This document shows, piece after piece, positions 7,674 through 17,998 of a DNA stretch of 64,000 nucleotides (the stretch's first letter is position 1; each line of letters begins with the position of its first letter). Origin of the DNA: Fen-999 sp964530115. GTDB taxonomy: Bacteria; Pseudomonadota; Gammaproteobacteria; Burkholderiales; Rhodocyclaceae. A model generated the notes under the pieces. The model saw only the letters and a list, made by a program, of their open reading frames with translations. It made no database searches and had not been told where the DNA came from. Both the position numbers and the translations under genes were made by a program. The stretch is taken from assembly GCA_964530115.1 (NCBI GenBank), contig CAZGYD010000104.1, positions 1 to 64,000 of the forward strand. Direction: 5' to 3'.

Positions 7674-8453
7674 ATGTGCCTGATCCTCGTCGCCTGGCAG
7701 GCACACCCCTCGCATCCGCTGATCGTCGCCGCCAACCGCGACGAATTCTTCGCCCGACCGACCGCCGCGGCCGGCTTCTGGCCGGGGTCTGGAATCCTCG
7801 CCGGCCGCGACCTTGCCGGCGGCGGCACCTGGATGGGCGTGACGACCTCCGGGCGCTTCGCGGCGCTGACCAACTATCGGGACCCCGAGCGCCACGTCGA
7901 AGGCCGCCGCTCGCGCGGAGAACTCGTGGCCGGATTCCTGGCGTCCGGGGCTCCTCCGCTGGAATGGCTGGACGAGGCTAGCCGCCGGCGGGATGACTAC
8001 AACCCCTTCAACCTGCTTGCCGGCGACCGGGACACCCTCGCGTGCCTGGAGAGCGTCACGGGAAGCCTGCATGTCCTGGAGCCCGGCGTTCACGGCCTGT
8101 CGAACCATCTGCTCGACTCGCCGTGGCCCAAGGTCACCGCCGCCAGGTCCGCACTTGCCGACGCGCTGGCGGCCCTCCCGGAGGAACGGCCGCTCTTCGA
8201 GCTGCTTCGCGACGACGCAGCGCATCCCGATCACCTGCTGCCGCGAACGGGCATCAGCCTCGAATGGGAGCGGCTGCTGTCCGCCGCCTTCGTCCGGGCC
8301 CCGGGCTACGGCACGCGCAGTTCGACGATCCTGAAACTCAGCCGTGGTAACACGCCAGCCGAACCCGCGATGATCACGTTCGACGAGCAGACCTGGCTCG
8401 AGGGCGGCCGGCCGGGCGACCGCCGGCGATACCGATTCAGGCTTTCGCGGTAG
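7674..8453 (+). CDS. NRDE (TANGO2-like) family protein
   Basis: 259 aa. It begins MCLILVAWQ and carries the eponymous ANRDEFFARPT motif near residue 23, followed by GGTWMGVT and ALTNYRDP. The family is cytosolic; homologues are linked to heme or lipid handling in eukaryotes, but the bacterial function is not settled. Near the C-terminus the stretch KLSRGNTPAEP is encoded by family A copy 3, where I would expect the strand that leads into the final FDEQTW segment, so the motif may be a tolerated insertion. The end overlaps the convergent downstream gene by 17 bases. Confidence 0.88.
   Translation: MCLILVAWQAHPSHPLIVAANRDEFFARPTAAAGFWPGSGILAGRDLAGGGTWMGVTTSGRFAALTNYRDPERHVEGRRSRGELVAGFLASGAPPLEWLDEASRRRDDYNPFNLLAGDRDTLACLESVTGSLHVLEPGVHGLSNHLLDSPWPKVTAARSALADALAALPEERPLFELLRDDAAHPDHLLPRTGISLEWERLLSAAFVRAPGYGTRSSTILKLSRGNTPAEPAMITFDEQTWLEGGRPGDRRRYRFRLSR
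8333..8359 (+). repeat. Family A dispersed motif, copy 3 (inside NRDE gene)
   Basis: GAAACTCAGCC, centre GTG, GTAACACGCC. It is in sense with the gene and encodes KLSRGNTP. Confidence 0.8.
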
Positions 8454-9369
8454 CGCCCGGGGTTTCCCTCGCCGGAGCGAGGCGGCGGACCATGGCGATG
8501 TGCGGAATGCCGGCCTCGATGAAGACGCTGCCCGTGGCGACGAAACCCAGGCGCTCGTAGAAGCCGGCCGCCGCGGTCTGGGCGTTGAGCGCCAGTTCGG
8601 TGATGCCCCGTCGGCGCGCGGCTTCCATCAAGTGGCACATCAGCGCCCTGCCGACGCCCTTGCCGCGCCATTGCGGCAGCACGGCGAGCCGGCCGATGTG
8701 ACCGTCGGGCAGCAGCCGGCCGGTGCCGATCGCCTCGCCTGCCGGGCCGCACGCAAGGACGTGCAGGCTGACGGGATCGGCTTCGTCGTATTCCATGTCC
8801 GCCGGCACGCCCTGCTCGGCGACGAACACCTGCTCGCGGACCGGTCCGGCCAGGGTGGCCAGGCTGGCCCAGTCGCCCTCCTCGATGCCGTATTCGACGA
8901 TGTCGACGGGGGTGAATGGCGGCACGAGGTCGAAGAGTTCGACGATGTCGGCGTTCCTCATGCGGATGCAGCCGATCGATCCCGGCCGGCCCATGGCCAC
9001 TGTGTCCGGGCTGCCGTGGATGTAGACGTAGCGGCGCATGGTGTCGACCTCGCCCAGGCGGTTGAAGCCCGGCTCCCTGCCCGAGAGCCAGAGGATGCGC
9101 GTCAGGATCCAGTCGCGGCCGGGAAAGGCTTCGGCAAGTTCCGGCGACCAGATCTCGCCGGTCGGCCGGCGGCCCTTGAAGACGGTGTTCTCCGGCGCGC
9201 CCGCGCCGATCTTGGCCCGGATGACGTGCCGGCCGCGCGGGGTGCGGTAGCTGCCCCTCAGTTCTCCGGCGCCGTTGGCGGCCGTCGAGACCGCATATCG
9301 GCGCAGAAGATGTTGATCATCTTCATACAATTCAAGCGATTGCGACCTGATACTAATCCAGATTCTCAT
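8437..9369 (-). CDS. Fusion of L,D-transpeptidase (YkuD) and GNAT acetyltransferase domains
   Basis: 310 aa. Residues ~1-155 form a YkuD domain with the catalytic signature HGSPDTVAMGRPGSIGCIRM (conserved His, Gly, Cys, Arg). Residues ~165-300 form a GNAT domain with the acetyl-CoA loop QWRGKGVGRAL and the end strand GFYERLGFVATG. L,D-transpeptidases act on peptidoglycan in the periplasm and GNATs use cytosolic acetyl-CoA, yet I see no signal peptide or membrane helix. ATG 9369 is preferred over GTG 9381, which lies within the upstream repeat arm. It follows tadA in the same direction, separated by a family B element. The true substrate of either domain is unknown. Confidence 0.88.
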   Translation of the reverse strand: MRIWISIRSQSLELYEDDQHLLRRYAVSTAANGAGELRGSYRTPRGRHVIRAKIGAGAPENTVFKGRRPTGEIWSPELAEAFPGRDWILTRILWLSGREPGFNRLGEVDTMRRYVYIHGSPDTVAMGRPGSIGCIRMRNADIVELFDLVPPFTPVDIVEYGIEEGDWASLATLAGPVREQVFVAEQGVPADMEYDEADPVSLHVLACGPAGEAIGTGRLLPDGHIGRLAVLPQWRGKGVGRALMCHLMEAARRRGITELALNAQTAAAGFYERLGFVATGSVFIEAGIPHIAMVRRLAPARETPGATAKA

Positions 9370-9372
9370 TTC

Positions 9373-9516
9373 GGAAAACACTGAACGAGTTGTTGCGCGG
9401 GCGCATCGTTGCGTTGCGTGGTGCTCGGATGCTCGCCTATCGATCTGATATGACTCGCATCCTGTGCTCCGGGCGCCTTGCGCTGCAATCCGCTCACGGC
9501 CTTCTTCAGTGTTCCC
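9373..9516 (-). repeat. Family B hairpin element, copy 3
   Basis: Read on the minus strand it begins at the base after the tadA stop (TAA). The left arm GGGAACACTGAAGAAG pairs with the right arm, whose reverse complement reads GGAAAACACTGAACGAG. The interior matches the copy at 1958-2110 in CAAGGCGC, CGGAGC, AGGCGAG, CGAGCACC and CGCAACGCA, while the outer arms are entirely different in sequence. Confidence 0.65.
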
Positions 9517-9987
9517 TTAGGCGGTCGCGGTCTTCGAGCGCCGGGCCGCGAAAAAGCTCGACAGCAGCCGGCCGCATTCGTCGGCGAGCACGCCGCCCTC
9601 GATCTCCGCGTGATGGTTGAGCCGGCCTTCGGCGAAGAGATCGACGACGCTGCCCGCGGCGCCGGTCTTCGGGTCGCGCGCGCCGAAGACGACCCGCGCG
9701 ACCCGCGCGTGCATGATCGCGCCGGCGCACATGACGCAGGGCTCCAGCGTCACGTAGAGCGTGCTGCCGGGCAGCCGGTAATTGCCGAGGCGGGATGCGG
9801 CATCGCGCAGCGCCATGATCTCGGCGTGCGCGGTCGGGTCGTGGCGCGAGATCGGCTGGTTGAAGCCGCGGCCGACGATGTCACCATCGACGACGACCAG
9901 CGCGCCGACCGGCACCTCGTCGAGCGTCGCCGCCTCGCGGGCCAGATCGAGCGCCGCGCGCATGAAGACGATGTCGGATGAATCCAA
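9517..9987 (-). CDS. tadA: tRNA-specific adenosine deaminase TadA
   Basis: 156 aa. The zinc deaminase motifs are HAEIMAL (His and catalytic Glu) and PCVMCAGAI. It converts A34 to inosine in tRNA-Arg(ACG) and is essential in E. coli. The start ATG at 9987 gives a normal N-terminus. The following gene is separated by a family B repeat that starts directly after the TAA. Confidence 0.95.
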   Translation of the reverse strand: MDSSDIVFMRAALDLAREAATLDEVPVGALVVVDGDIVGRGFNQPISRHDPTAHAEIMALRDAASRLGNYRLPGSTLYVTLEPCVMCAGAIMHARVARVVFGARDPKTGAAGSVVDLFAEGRLNHHAEIEGGVLADECGRLLSSFFAARRSKTATA

Positions 9988-10001
9988 GCGCTGCGAACCC
10001 C

Positions 10002-10547
10002 TCAGGCGGTTCGGGCAGTGTCGCCGGCGCGCCGCCTTGGCCTGCGCTGCTCGTCGAGCAGGCCCTCGATGCGCGCGAAGACCTCCTGGCGCGAGAACGG
10101 CTTCTTCATGAAGTCGTCGGCGGGGATCCGGCTGGCGAAGAACTGTTCGACCGCCTGGCCGTCGCCGCTCATCATGATCACCGGGATCGCCTGGGTGACG
10201 AGTTCGCGCCGCAGGGCCCGCAAGACGCCGAAACCGTTCATCCCCGGCATGACGATGTCGAGGAAGATCAGGTCCGGCACCTGTTCGCGGGCCAGCGCGA
10301 GGCCCGTCTCCCCGTCGCCGGCCTCGCTGACGACAAGGCCGGCCGAGGCGAGCATCCGGCCGAGGGCCGCGACGATCGTCTTCGAGTCGTCGATGACGAG
10401 CACCCGCGTGCCGCGCCGTGCATCGACGCGCTTCCTCGCCCGACGGTCGATGGGAATCACCGGGGCCCGCGCCGGCAACGGCTCGGCGCCGGGCGCCTCC
10501 GCCGGCCGATGGCCAAAGAACCTTCGCATCGCCTCGATGATTCCCAT
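10002..10547 (-). CDS. Single-domain response regulator
   Basis: 181 aa. A poorly conserved N-terminal ~45 residues is followed by a receiver domain. Visible residues are the acidic pair in VLVIDDSKT, the phospho-acceptor Asp in LIFLDIVMPGMNG, the Thr/Ser-type switch region VIMMSGDG and the Lys in FMKKPFS. There is no output domain, so it probably acts by protein contact, as CheY- and PilG/PilH-type regulators do. No histidine kinase is adjacent. It lies between ppdK and tadA on the same strand. Confidence 0.88.
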   Translation of the reverse strand: MGIIEAMRRFFGHRPAEAPGAEPLPARAPVIPIDRRARKRVDARRGTRVLVIDDSKTIVAALGRMLASAGLVVSEAGDGETGLALAREQVPDLIFLDIVMPGMNGFGVLRALRRELVTQAIPVIMMSGDGQAVEQFFASRIPADDFMKKPFSRQEVFARIEGLLDEQRRPRRRAGDTARTA

Positions 10548-10562
10548 GCCGCTCCCCTTTCG

Positions 10563-13352
<2,790 letters not shown>

Positions 13353-13452
13353 GGCGCACTCCCTTCATGCGTAGTGGTTATCGATCGCACCTTATCAGAA
13401 CCTTTGCCCCAAAGCTTGCGGCAAGTCAATTCCGACCGGGCCGGAACGGCCG

Positions 13453-13479
13453 GCCGGCGTGTTACGGTGGCTGAGTTTC
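13453..13479 (-). repeat. Family A dispersed motif, copy 4
   Basis: On the minus strand: GAAACTCAGCC, centre ACC, GTAACACGCC, then GGC. It lies in the 282-bp gap between divergent ppdK and merR. The rest of that gap holds the merR promoter and otherwise nothing I recognise. Confidence 0.85.
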
Positions 13480-13598
13480 GGTAGCCGGTGCCCGCGCAGG
13501 CTCGTCGCCCCGAAAGCGGCCACCAAGCCGCCCGCCCTCCTTGAAAACCCGTTCGGGAGCGGGCCGCGACATGCCTCGCCGTGCAGTCCTCGGCCCGG

Positions 13599-13636
13599 TT
13601 GACAATGACAGTATTACTGTATAGTATTACTGTCAT
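13599..13636 (+). promoter_or_regulatory. MerR-type promoter/operator overlapping the start codon
   Basis: TTGACA (13599-13604) and TAGTAT (13622-13627) are 17 bases apart. Over and beyond them is a 32-bp dyad: ATGACAGTA at 13605-13613 and its inverse TACTGTCAT at 13628-13636. The element AGTATTACTGT also occurs twice in direct orientation with a 13-base period. The right arm includes the AT of the ATG at 13635, and the predicted transcription start falls at or next to that ATG, so the mRNA is probably leaderless. Autoregulation by the downstream MerR protein is the likely meaning. Confidence 0.65.
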
Positions 13637-14063
13637 GAATCAGCCCGAAACCTTCACGCTGGAAGAAATCGCCTCTCTGGCCGAACTGCCGCGGCGGACC
13701 GTGCGCTACTACATCCAGGCCGGTCTCGTCGACCGCCCGCAGGGCATCGGCAAGGGGGCCCGCTACACCCGGCGGCACCTCGAACAGCTCCTGACCATAC
13801 GCAAATGGCAGTTGGCCGGTCTGTCGCTCGAACGGATCGGCGAACTGCTCCGGCAGCCGGCCGCCGGCACCCTGCCGCCGGCACCGCGCCGGGCCGGGAC
13901 GGTCGAGGTCTGGAGCCATCTCGTGGTCGCCGACGGCGTCGAGCTCACGGTCGAGCCCGGCCGGGCCGGCCTGACCCCGGAACAGGTGCGGACCTTGTTC
14001 CGCGAGGTGTCGGCGGCCTACGCGCGGATTCGCGACAACCAGGAAAGCGAGGAAAAAGCATGA
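13635..14063 (+). CDS. MerR family transcriptional regulator
   Basis: 142 aa. The N-terminal winged helix reads FTLEEIASLAELPRRTVRYYIQAGL, followed by the wing GARYTRRHLEQLLTI and a helical linker. The C-terminal ~50 residues show no metal- or drug-binding Cys pattern, so the effector is unknown. ATG 13635 is preferred over GTG 13581 because the promoter and operator lie between them. The stop overlaps the next start (ATGA), so it is co-transcribed with the VIT/VWA gene, its probable target. Confidence 0.88.
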   Translation: MNQPETFTLEEIASLAELPRRTVRYYIQAGLVDRPQGIGKGARYTRRHLEQLLTIRKWQLAGLSLERIGELLRQPAAGTLPPAPRRAGTVEVWSHLVVADGVELTVEPGRAGLTPEQVRTLFREVSAAYARIRDNQESEEKA

Positions 14064-16381
14064 GCACCCAGGCATCGCTCCTCACGGGAACCCGGGGCGA
14101 ACGCGTCGCCCTCTGCGACGTCGCGATTTCGGCGCAGTTACGCGATCTGCTCGCCGAGATCACGGTTTCCCAGACCTATCGCAACGACGAGGCCAATAAC
14201 ATCGAGGCCGTCTATACCTTCCCGCTGCCGACCGAGGCCGTGCTCCTCGAAGTCGAGGCCGAGATCGGCGGACGCCGGCTCGAGGGCGCCGTCGTCGAAA
14301 AGGCGGCCGCCGCGAAGCAGTACGAGGATGCCATTGCCGAGGGTGACACGGCCGTGATGCTCGAGGCGATCGAGCCCGGCCTCTACACGATGAACGTCGG
14401 CAACCTCCTGCCCGGCGAGACGGCGCGGCTCACCATCCGCTATGCGCTCCTCCACCGCTGGAACGGGGACCGCTTGCGGCTCATGCTGCCGACCACGGTC
14501 GCGCCGCGCTACGGCTTCTGGCACGCGCTGCCGCACCAGGTTCCGGAAAGCTCGCTCTCCGTCGAGAACCGTTTCTCGCTGACGGTGGAGGTGAGCGGCC
14601 TGCTGGCCGAGGCGCGGTTTTCCAGCCCTTCGCATCCGGTCGCCTTCACGCGGACGGCCGACAGGGCCGTGATCACCCTGCAACAGCCGAAGGCGGTGAT
14701 GGACCGGGATTTCGTTCTGGACGTGTGGGCACCCGAGGCGGCTGGCAGTTTCGTGCTGAGCGGCCGGGACGGAGCCGGCATCGCTGCGGTGGCGGGTTTC
14801 CGGCCCGTCTTCCCGGAAGCGCGAGAACCGCGCCCGCTCGCCCTGGCGATCGTCATCGACTGCTCCGGTTCCATGGCCGGTCCCTCGATCGAACAGGCGA
14901 AACGGGCCATGGGGAACATCCTCGACCGCCTGCGCCCCGAAGACCGCATCACCGTGATCGCCTTCGGCAACCATGCCCGCGCGTTCTCGCCGACGCTTCT
15001 TCCCTGCACGGGCGCCCACCTCGACCGGCTGCGCGAATTCGCGCAGTCCCTGGAAGCCGACATGGGCGGCACCGAAATCGGCCCCGCCCTGCGCCTGGCC
15101 TACGCAACCGCCGGCGATGAAGCGATCGCCAAAGTCCTGGTAATCACCGACGGCGAAGTCGCCGGCTGGGAGGCCATCGTCGAGGAAGCCCGCCAGTCGC
15201 GCCGGCGGGTTTTCACCGTCGGCGTCGGGCATGCCGTCTCCGAGGCTTTCGTGCGCGGACTCGCGGCCGCGACCGGCGGCGCCTGCGAGCTCGTCTCGCC
15301 GAGCGAGCGCATGGCCGAACGCATCGTCCGCCACTTCGAACGGCTGCGCGCGCCGCGCGCCCAGCGGGCCGCCGTGCATTGGCCGGCCGGTGCCGCAGAA
15401 ATCTGCCCGTCCCGCCTCGGGGCGGTGTTCGACGGCGACACGGTGGTCGCGGCAGCCCGGTTCGAGCGGCTTCCGGCCGGCGGGCACGTGACCCTCGAAA
15501 TCGAGACGGAAACTGGCGAAATCATTCGCCAGGATCAGGCAATCCCGGGCGTTCCTGGTTCGGGGGACACGGAGGCGTTCTCCACCGTCGCCCGCATCGC
15601 GGCAGCGATGCGCCTAAAGGAAGCAGACGAGGCCACGGGCCGCGAGACGGCGCTCCGCTACCGGCTCCTCAGTCCCTGGACCGATTGGCTTCTCATCGCG
15701 AAGCGGCCCGAGGAAGAGCGGGCGGCGGAACTCCCCGCCTTGCGCAAGGTGCCGCAGACGCTGGCCGCCGGCTGGGGCGGCACCGGGGCCGTTCCGGTCT
15801 TGTACTGCCTGCTCGCCGGCGAGGCGTTTGCGGACCACGCTTGCTTCGAACCCTGCCTCGATGCGGACATATCCGCGGCGAAGGGTCGGCTCAGCGACCG
15901 GCTGCGGCGCCTTGCGGAACGCATCGCATCGTGCCCGTCGCCCGTCACCCGCGCCGATGCCCGGGCGTTGCTGGAGGAAACCGGCCTCGCCGATGAGTTC
16001 AAAAAGATCACGATGGGCGCCTCGCTGCTGGGCGTATCGAGCGATGCGGTCGCGGCCCTCCTCCTCGTCCACATCGTCGATGCGCTGCCAAAGGCCTGGT
16101 TGACCGATGCAGTGGAGCGGGCGATTGCGCCGCTGCGGCAATGGGCCGCGGCAGTGGATGCCGCGCTGCGCGAACTTGCCGCCCGGCACGGGGACTCCAC
16201 TGAGCGGATGGGCGAGCTCGCCGCGGACGGCGTGCTTTCCGGGCCGGTGGCGGCACTCGCCGAGGACCATGCCGCAGTCCTCGCGGCATTGCCCGAGCGG
16301 ATCGATGACGCCGTGCGCCAAGTCATCGAGGACGCCGACCGCGAAGACGATCGGCTCGACGCGACCGCCGAGACCCCCTGA
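14060..16381 (+). CDS. VIT and VWA domain protein
   Basis: 773 aa. Residues ~1-135 form a Vault/inter-alpha-trypsin (VIT) domain (LLAEITVSQTYRNDEANNIEAVYTF). Residues ~260-430 form a von Willebrand A domain with the MIDAS motif DCSGSM (Asp near 267), and later TEIG and VITDGEV. The remaining ~300 residues are largely helical and unassigned. VWA-MIDAS domains bind protein ligands through a divalent metal. Unlike the membrane-anchored marine sortase-target relatives, I see no signal peptide, membrane helix or sorting signal, so it is probably cytosolic. It is translationally coupled to merR. Function unknown; a metal-dependent complex-assembly or stress role is only a guess. Confidence 0.85.
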   Translation: MSTQASLLTGTRGERVALCDVAISAQLRDLLAEITVSQTYRNDEANNIEAVYTFPLPTEAVLLEVEAEIGGRRLEGAVVEKAAAAKQYEDAIAEGDTAVMLEAIEPGLYTMNVGNLLPGETARLTIRYALLHRWNGDRLRLMLPTTVAPRYGFWHALPHQVPESSLSVENRFSLTVEVSGLLAEARFSSPSHPVAFTRTADRAVITLQQPKAVMDRDFVLDVWAPEAAGSFVLSGRDGAGIAAVAGFRPVFPEAREPRPLALAIVIDCSGSMAGPSIEQAKRAMGNILDRLRPEDRITVIAFGNHARAFSPTLLPCTGAHLDRLREFAQSLEADMGGTEIGPALRLAYATAGDEAIAKVLVITDGEVAGWEAIVEEARQSRRRVFTVGVGHAVSEAFVRGLAAATGGACELVSPSERMAERIVRHFERLRAPRAQRAAVHWPAGAAEICPSRLGAVFDGDTVVAAARFERLPAGGHVTLEIETETGEIIRQDQAIPGVPGSGDTEAFSTVARIAAAMRLKEADEATGRETALRYRLLSPWTDWLLIAKRPEEERAAELPALRKVPQTLAAGWGGTGAVPVLYCLLAGEAFADHACFEPCLDADISAAKGRLSDRLRRLAERIASCPSPVTRADARALLEETGLADEFKKITMGASLLGVSSDAVAALLLVHIVDALPKAWLTDAVERAIAPLRQWAAAVDAALRELAARHGDSTERMGELAADGVLSGPVAALAEDHAAVLAALPERIDDAVRQVIEDADREDDRLDATAETP

Positions 16382-16389
16382 AGCCGCCG

Positions 16390-16416
16390 GCCGGCGTGTT
16401 ACGACGGCTGAGTTTC
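16390..16416 (-). repeat. Family A dispersed motif, copy 5
   Basis: A consensus copy on the minus strand (centre GTC), eight bases after the VIT/VWA stop. It is identical over the whole core to copy 2. Confidence 0.85.
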
Positions 16417-16653
16417 GCGAAAAACCGGGACGCCACGAAGTGGCGGCCCCGAGCGAAACCAGAGAGGAGACGGAAGCCTCGCCCCAGCCCCAAGGGCGCC
16501 GAACGCTGCCGTGCGGCGGCCCCGAACCGCGTGGATGGGGACGAGCCTCCACGCGCGGTTTCGCCCATCGCGTCCGGCAGCCGGTTCATCCGGAGGCCGC
16601 CGGAGGCGGTATAAACTGACCCGCGAAGAGCAGGCTCTTTCGCGGAGACGGCC
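16417..16653 (+). other. Non-coding gap with hairpins after family A copy 5
   Basis: I see no convincing gene. Immediately after the motif there is a hairpin CGCCAC-GAA-GTGGCG, then purine-rich sequence with GGAAGCC. A similar arrangement follows copy 6 in the next gap, about 1.3 kb away: GAAAA, then a short hairpin, then GGAAGCC. The end of the gap holds the ribosome site for the lipoprotein gene. Confidence 0.35.
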
Positions 16654-17694
16654 ATGATCCGACGCATCCTTCGGCGCCTGACGGCGCTTTTCTGTGTCTC
16701 CTCCTGCCTTGCCGGCACCGCGGCGGCCGGCACGCTGCAGGGCACCGCCTGGTATCGCGAGCGCCTGATGCTGCCGCCGGATGCCGTGTTCGAAGCGGTG
16801 CTGGAAGACATCTCGCGCGCCGATGCACCGGCCACGGTACTCGGCCGTGTCCGGCTGGATCCGGCCGGGCAGCCGCCGTTCCGCTTCGAGATCGCCTACG
16901 ACGACGCCGCGATCCGCCCCGGCGGCCGCTACGCGGTGCGCGCCACGATCAGCCATCGGGGCCGGCTGCGCTTCGTCACCGACCGCATCCACCCCGTTCT
17001 CGACGGCCGCAGCGAACCCATCGAATTACTGCTCGTCTCGACGGCGAGGCCTCCCGCCGACGACGATCGCAGGGGCCTGGGCTCCCTCCCCGCCTCTTTC
17101 GAGGGCGATCTGCCGGGTGCCGACAGCGCGATCCGCTGGCATCTGGACCTCTTTCCCGAGGGGCGTTTCCAACTGCGCATGACCTACCTAGACAAGCCGG
17201 CACCCAACCCGTTCGACGACATCGGTCGCTGGTCGCGCGAACGCGCGAGCGGCCGCATCGTGCTGCGCGGCGGACGCGAGGCGCCCGTGTTCCTGCTGCC
17301 CGTGGATGACGGCAAGGCCTTGCGCAAGCTGGACCTCGAGGGCCGGCCGATCGAATCCGTCCATAACGACCGCCTGCCGAGGCTTCCAGAATTCGCGCCC
17401 ATCGAACCCCGGCTTTTCCTCCGGGGCATGTTCGCCTACTGGGCGGACGCGCCGAGCATCGTGCTGTGTGCCGATGGCCGCATGGTGCCGGTGGCGATGG
17501 AGGCCGACTACCGGGCGCTCGAAGCCGCCTACCTCAAAGCCCGGACGAATCCCGGCGAACGCGTGCTGGTGAGCGTCGAGGGGCTGCTCGGCATGCGCCC
17601 TTCGATGGAGGCGTCGCAGCCGCCGAGGACCACGCTCGTCGTCGAGCGTTTCGTGGGCATCTCGCCCGGCCGGCGCTGCGCCGGCAGGCCGTAG
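16654..17694 (+). CDS. Exported YbaY/NlpE-like lipoprotein
   Basis: 346 aa. The N-terminal signal segment LTALFCVSSCLAG contains a plausible lipobox (VSSC). Residues ~28-130 match the YbaY-type beta domain (LPPDAVFEAVLEDISRADAP and GGRYAVRATI). Residues ~150-330 resemble the NlpE/copper-homeostasis N-terminal fold with a Trp-Arg-Glu-rich strand pattern and late Cys residues. The role is probably outer-membrane or periplasmic; no substrate can be read from the sequence. It follows the VIT/VWA gene in the same direction but 272 bases away, so it may have its own promoter. Confidence 0.7.
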   Translation: MIRRILRRLTALFCVSSCLAGTAAAGTLQGTAWYRERLMLPPDAVFEAVLEDISRADAPATVLGRVRLDPAGQPPFRFEIAYDDAAIRPGGRYAVRATISHRGRLRFVTDRIHPVLDGRSEPIELLLVSTARPPADDDRRGLGSLPASFEGDLPGADSAIRWHLDLFPEGRFQLRMTYLDKPAPNPFDDIGRWSRERASGRIVLRGGREAPVFLLPVDDGKALRKLDLEGRPIESVHNDRLPRLPEFAPIEPRLFLRGMFAYWADAPSIVLCADGRMVPVAMEADYRALEAAYLKARTNPGERVLVSVEGLLGMRPSMEASQPPRTTLVVERFVGISPGRRCAGRP

Positions 17695-17720
17695 GGGGCT
17701 CTGCGGCGAGCGCCGGGGCC

Positions 17721-17747
17721 GCACGGCGTGTTACGGCGGCTGAGTTT
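17721..17747 (-). repeat. Family A dispersed motif, copy 6
   Basis: On the minus strand: AAAACTCAGCC, centre GCC, GTAACACGCC, then GTGC. It starts 27 bases after the lipoprotein stop. Confidence 0.8.
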
Positions 17748-17998
17748 TCCGAAAAGCACAGGGCCTCGCCTATCGGCGATCCACGGCCAAGCGAGGGAAG
17801 GGCGGAAGCCCCGCAGCTTTGGAGAGGGCCCCGTGGTACATCGAGGCATCGCGTTTGGCGGGCGCTTCGGCCAACTCCATGACCTTCGCCGAGCGCCAGG
17901 CGGTGGCCGCGTCACACTCCGGGACGTCCAGCCATCGTCCCGGACACGCAGGATCGACCTCACATTGTCGACGTCCGATCGACTGCGGCTGCCGCTCA
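17748..17998 (+). other. Non-coding gap after family A copy 6
   Basis: A gap between the convergent lipoprotein and SDR genes with no supported gene. It starts with GAAAA and a hairpin TCGCC-TAT-CGGCGA, followed by AGGGCGGAAGCCCC, echoing the order seen at 16417-16480. No T-tract terminator is seen. Confidence 0.35.

Noticed and set aside
9373..9516. Integron attC-like or simple terminator reading of family B
   Set aside because: Ends pair, but I see no attC core triplets and no T tract in any copy, so neither label is supported.
13581..13635. GTG at 13581 as start of merR
   Set aside because: The added 18 residues are encoded by the promoter/operator and are not part of a MerR domain.
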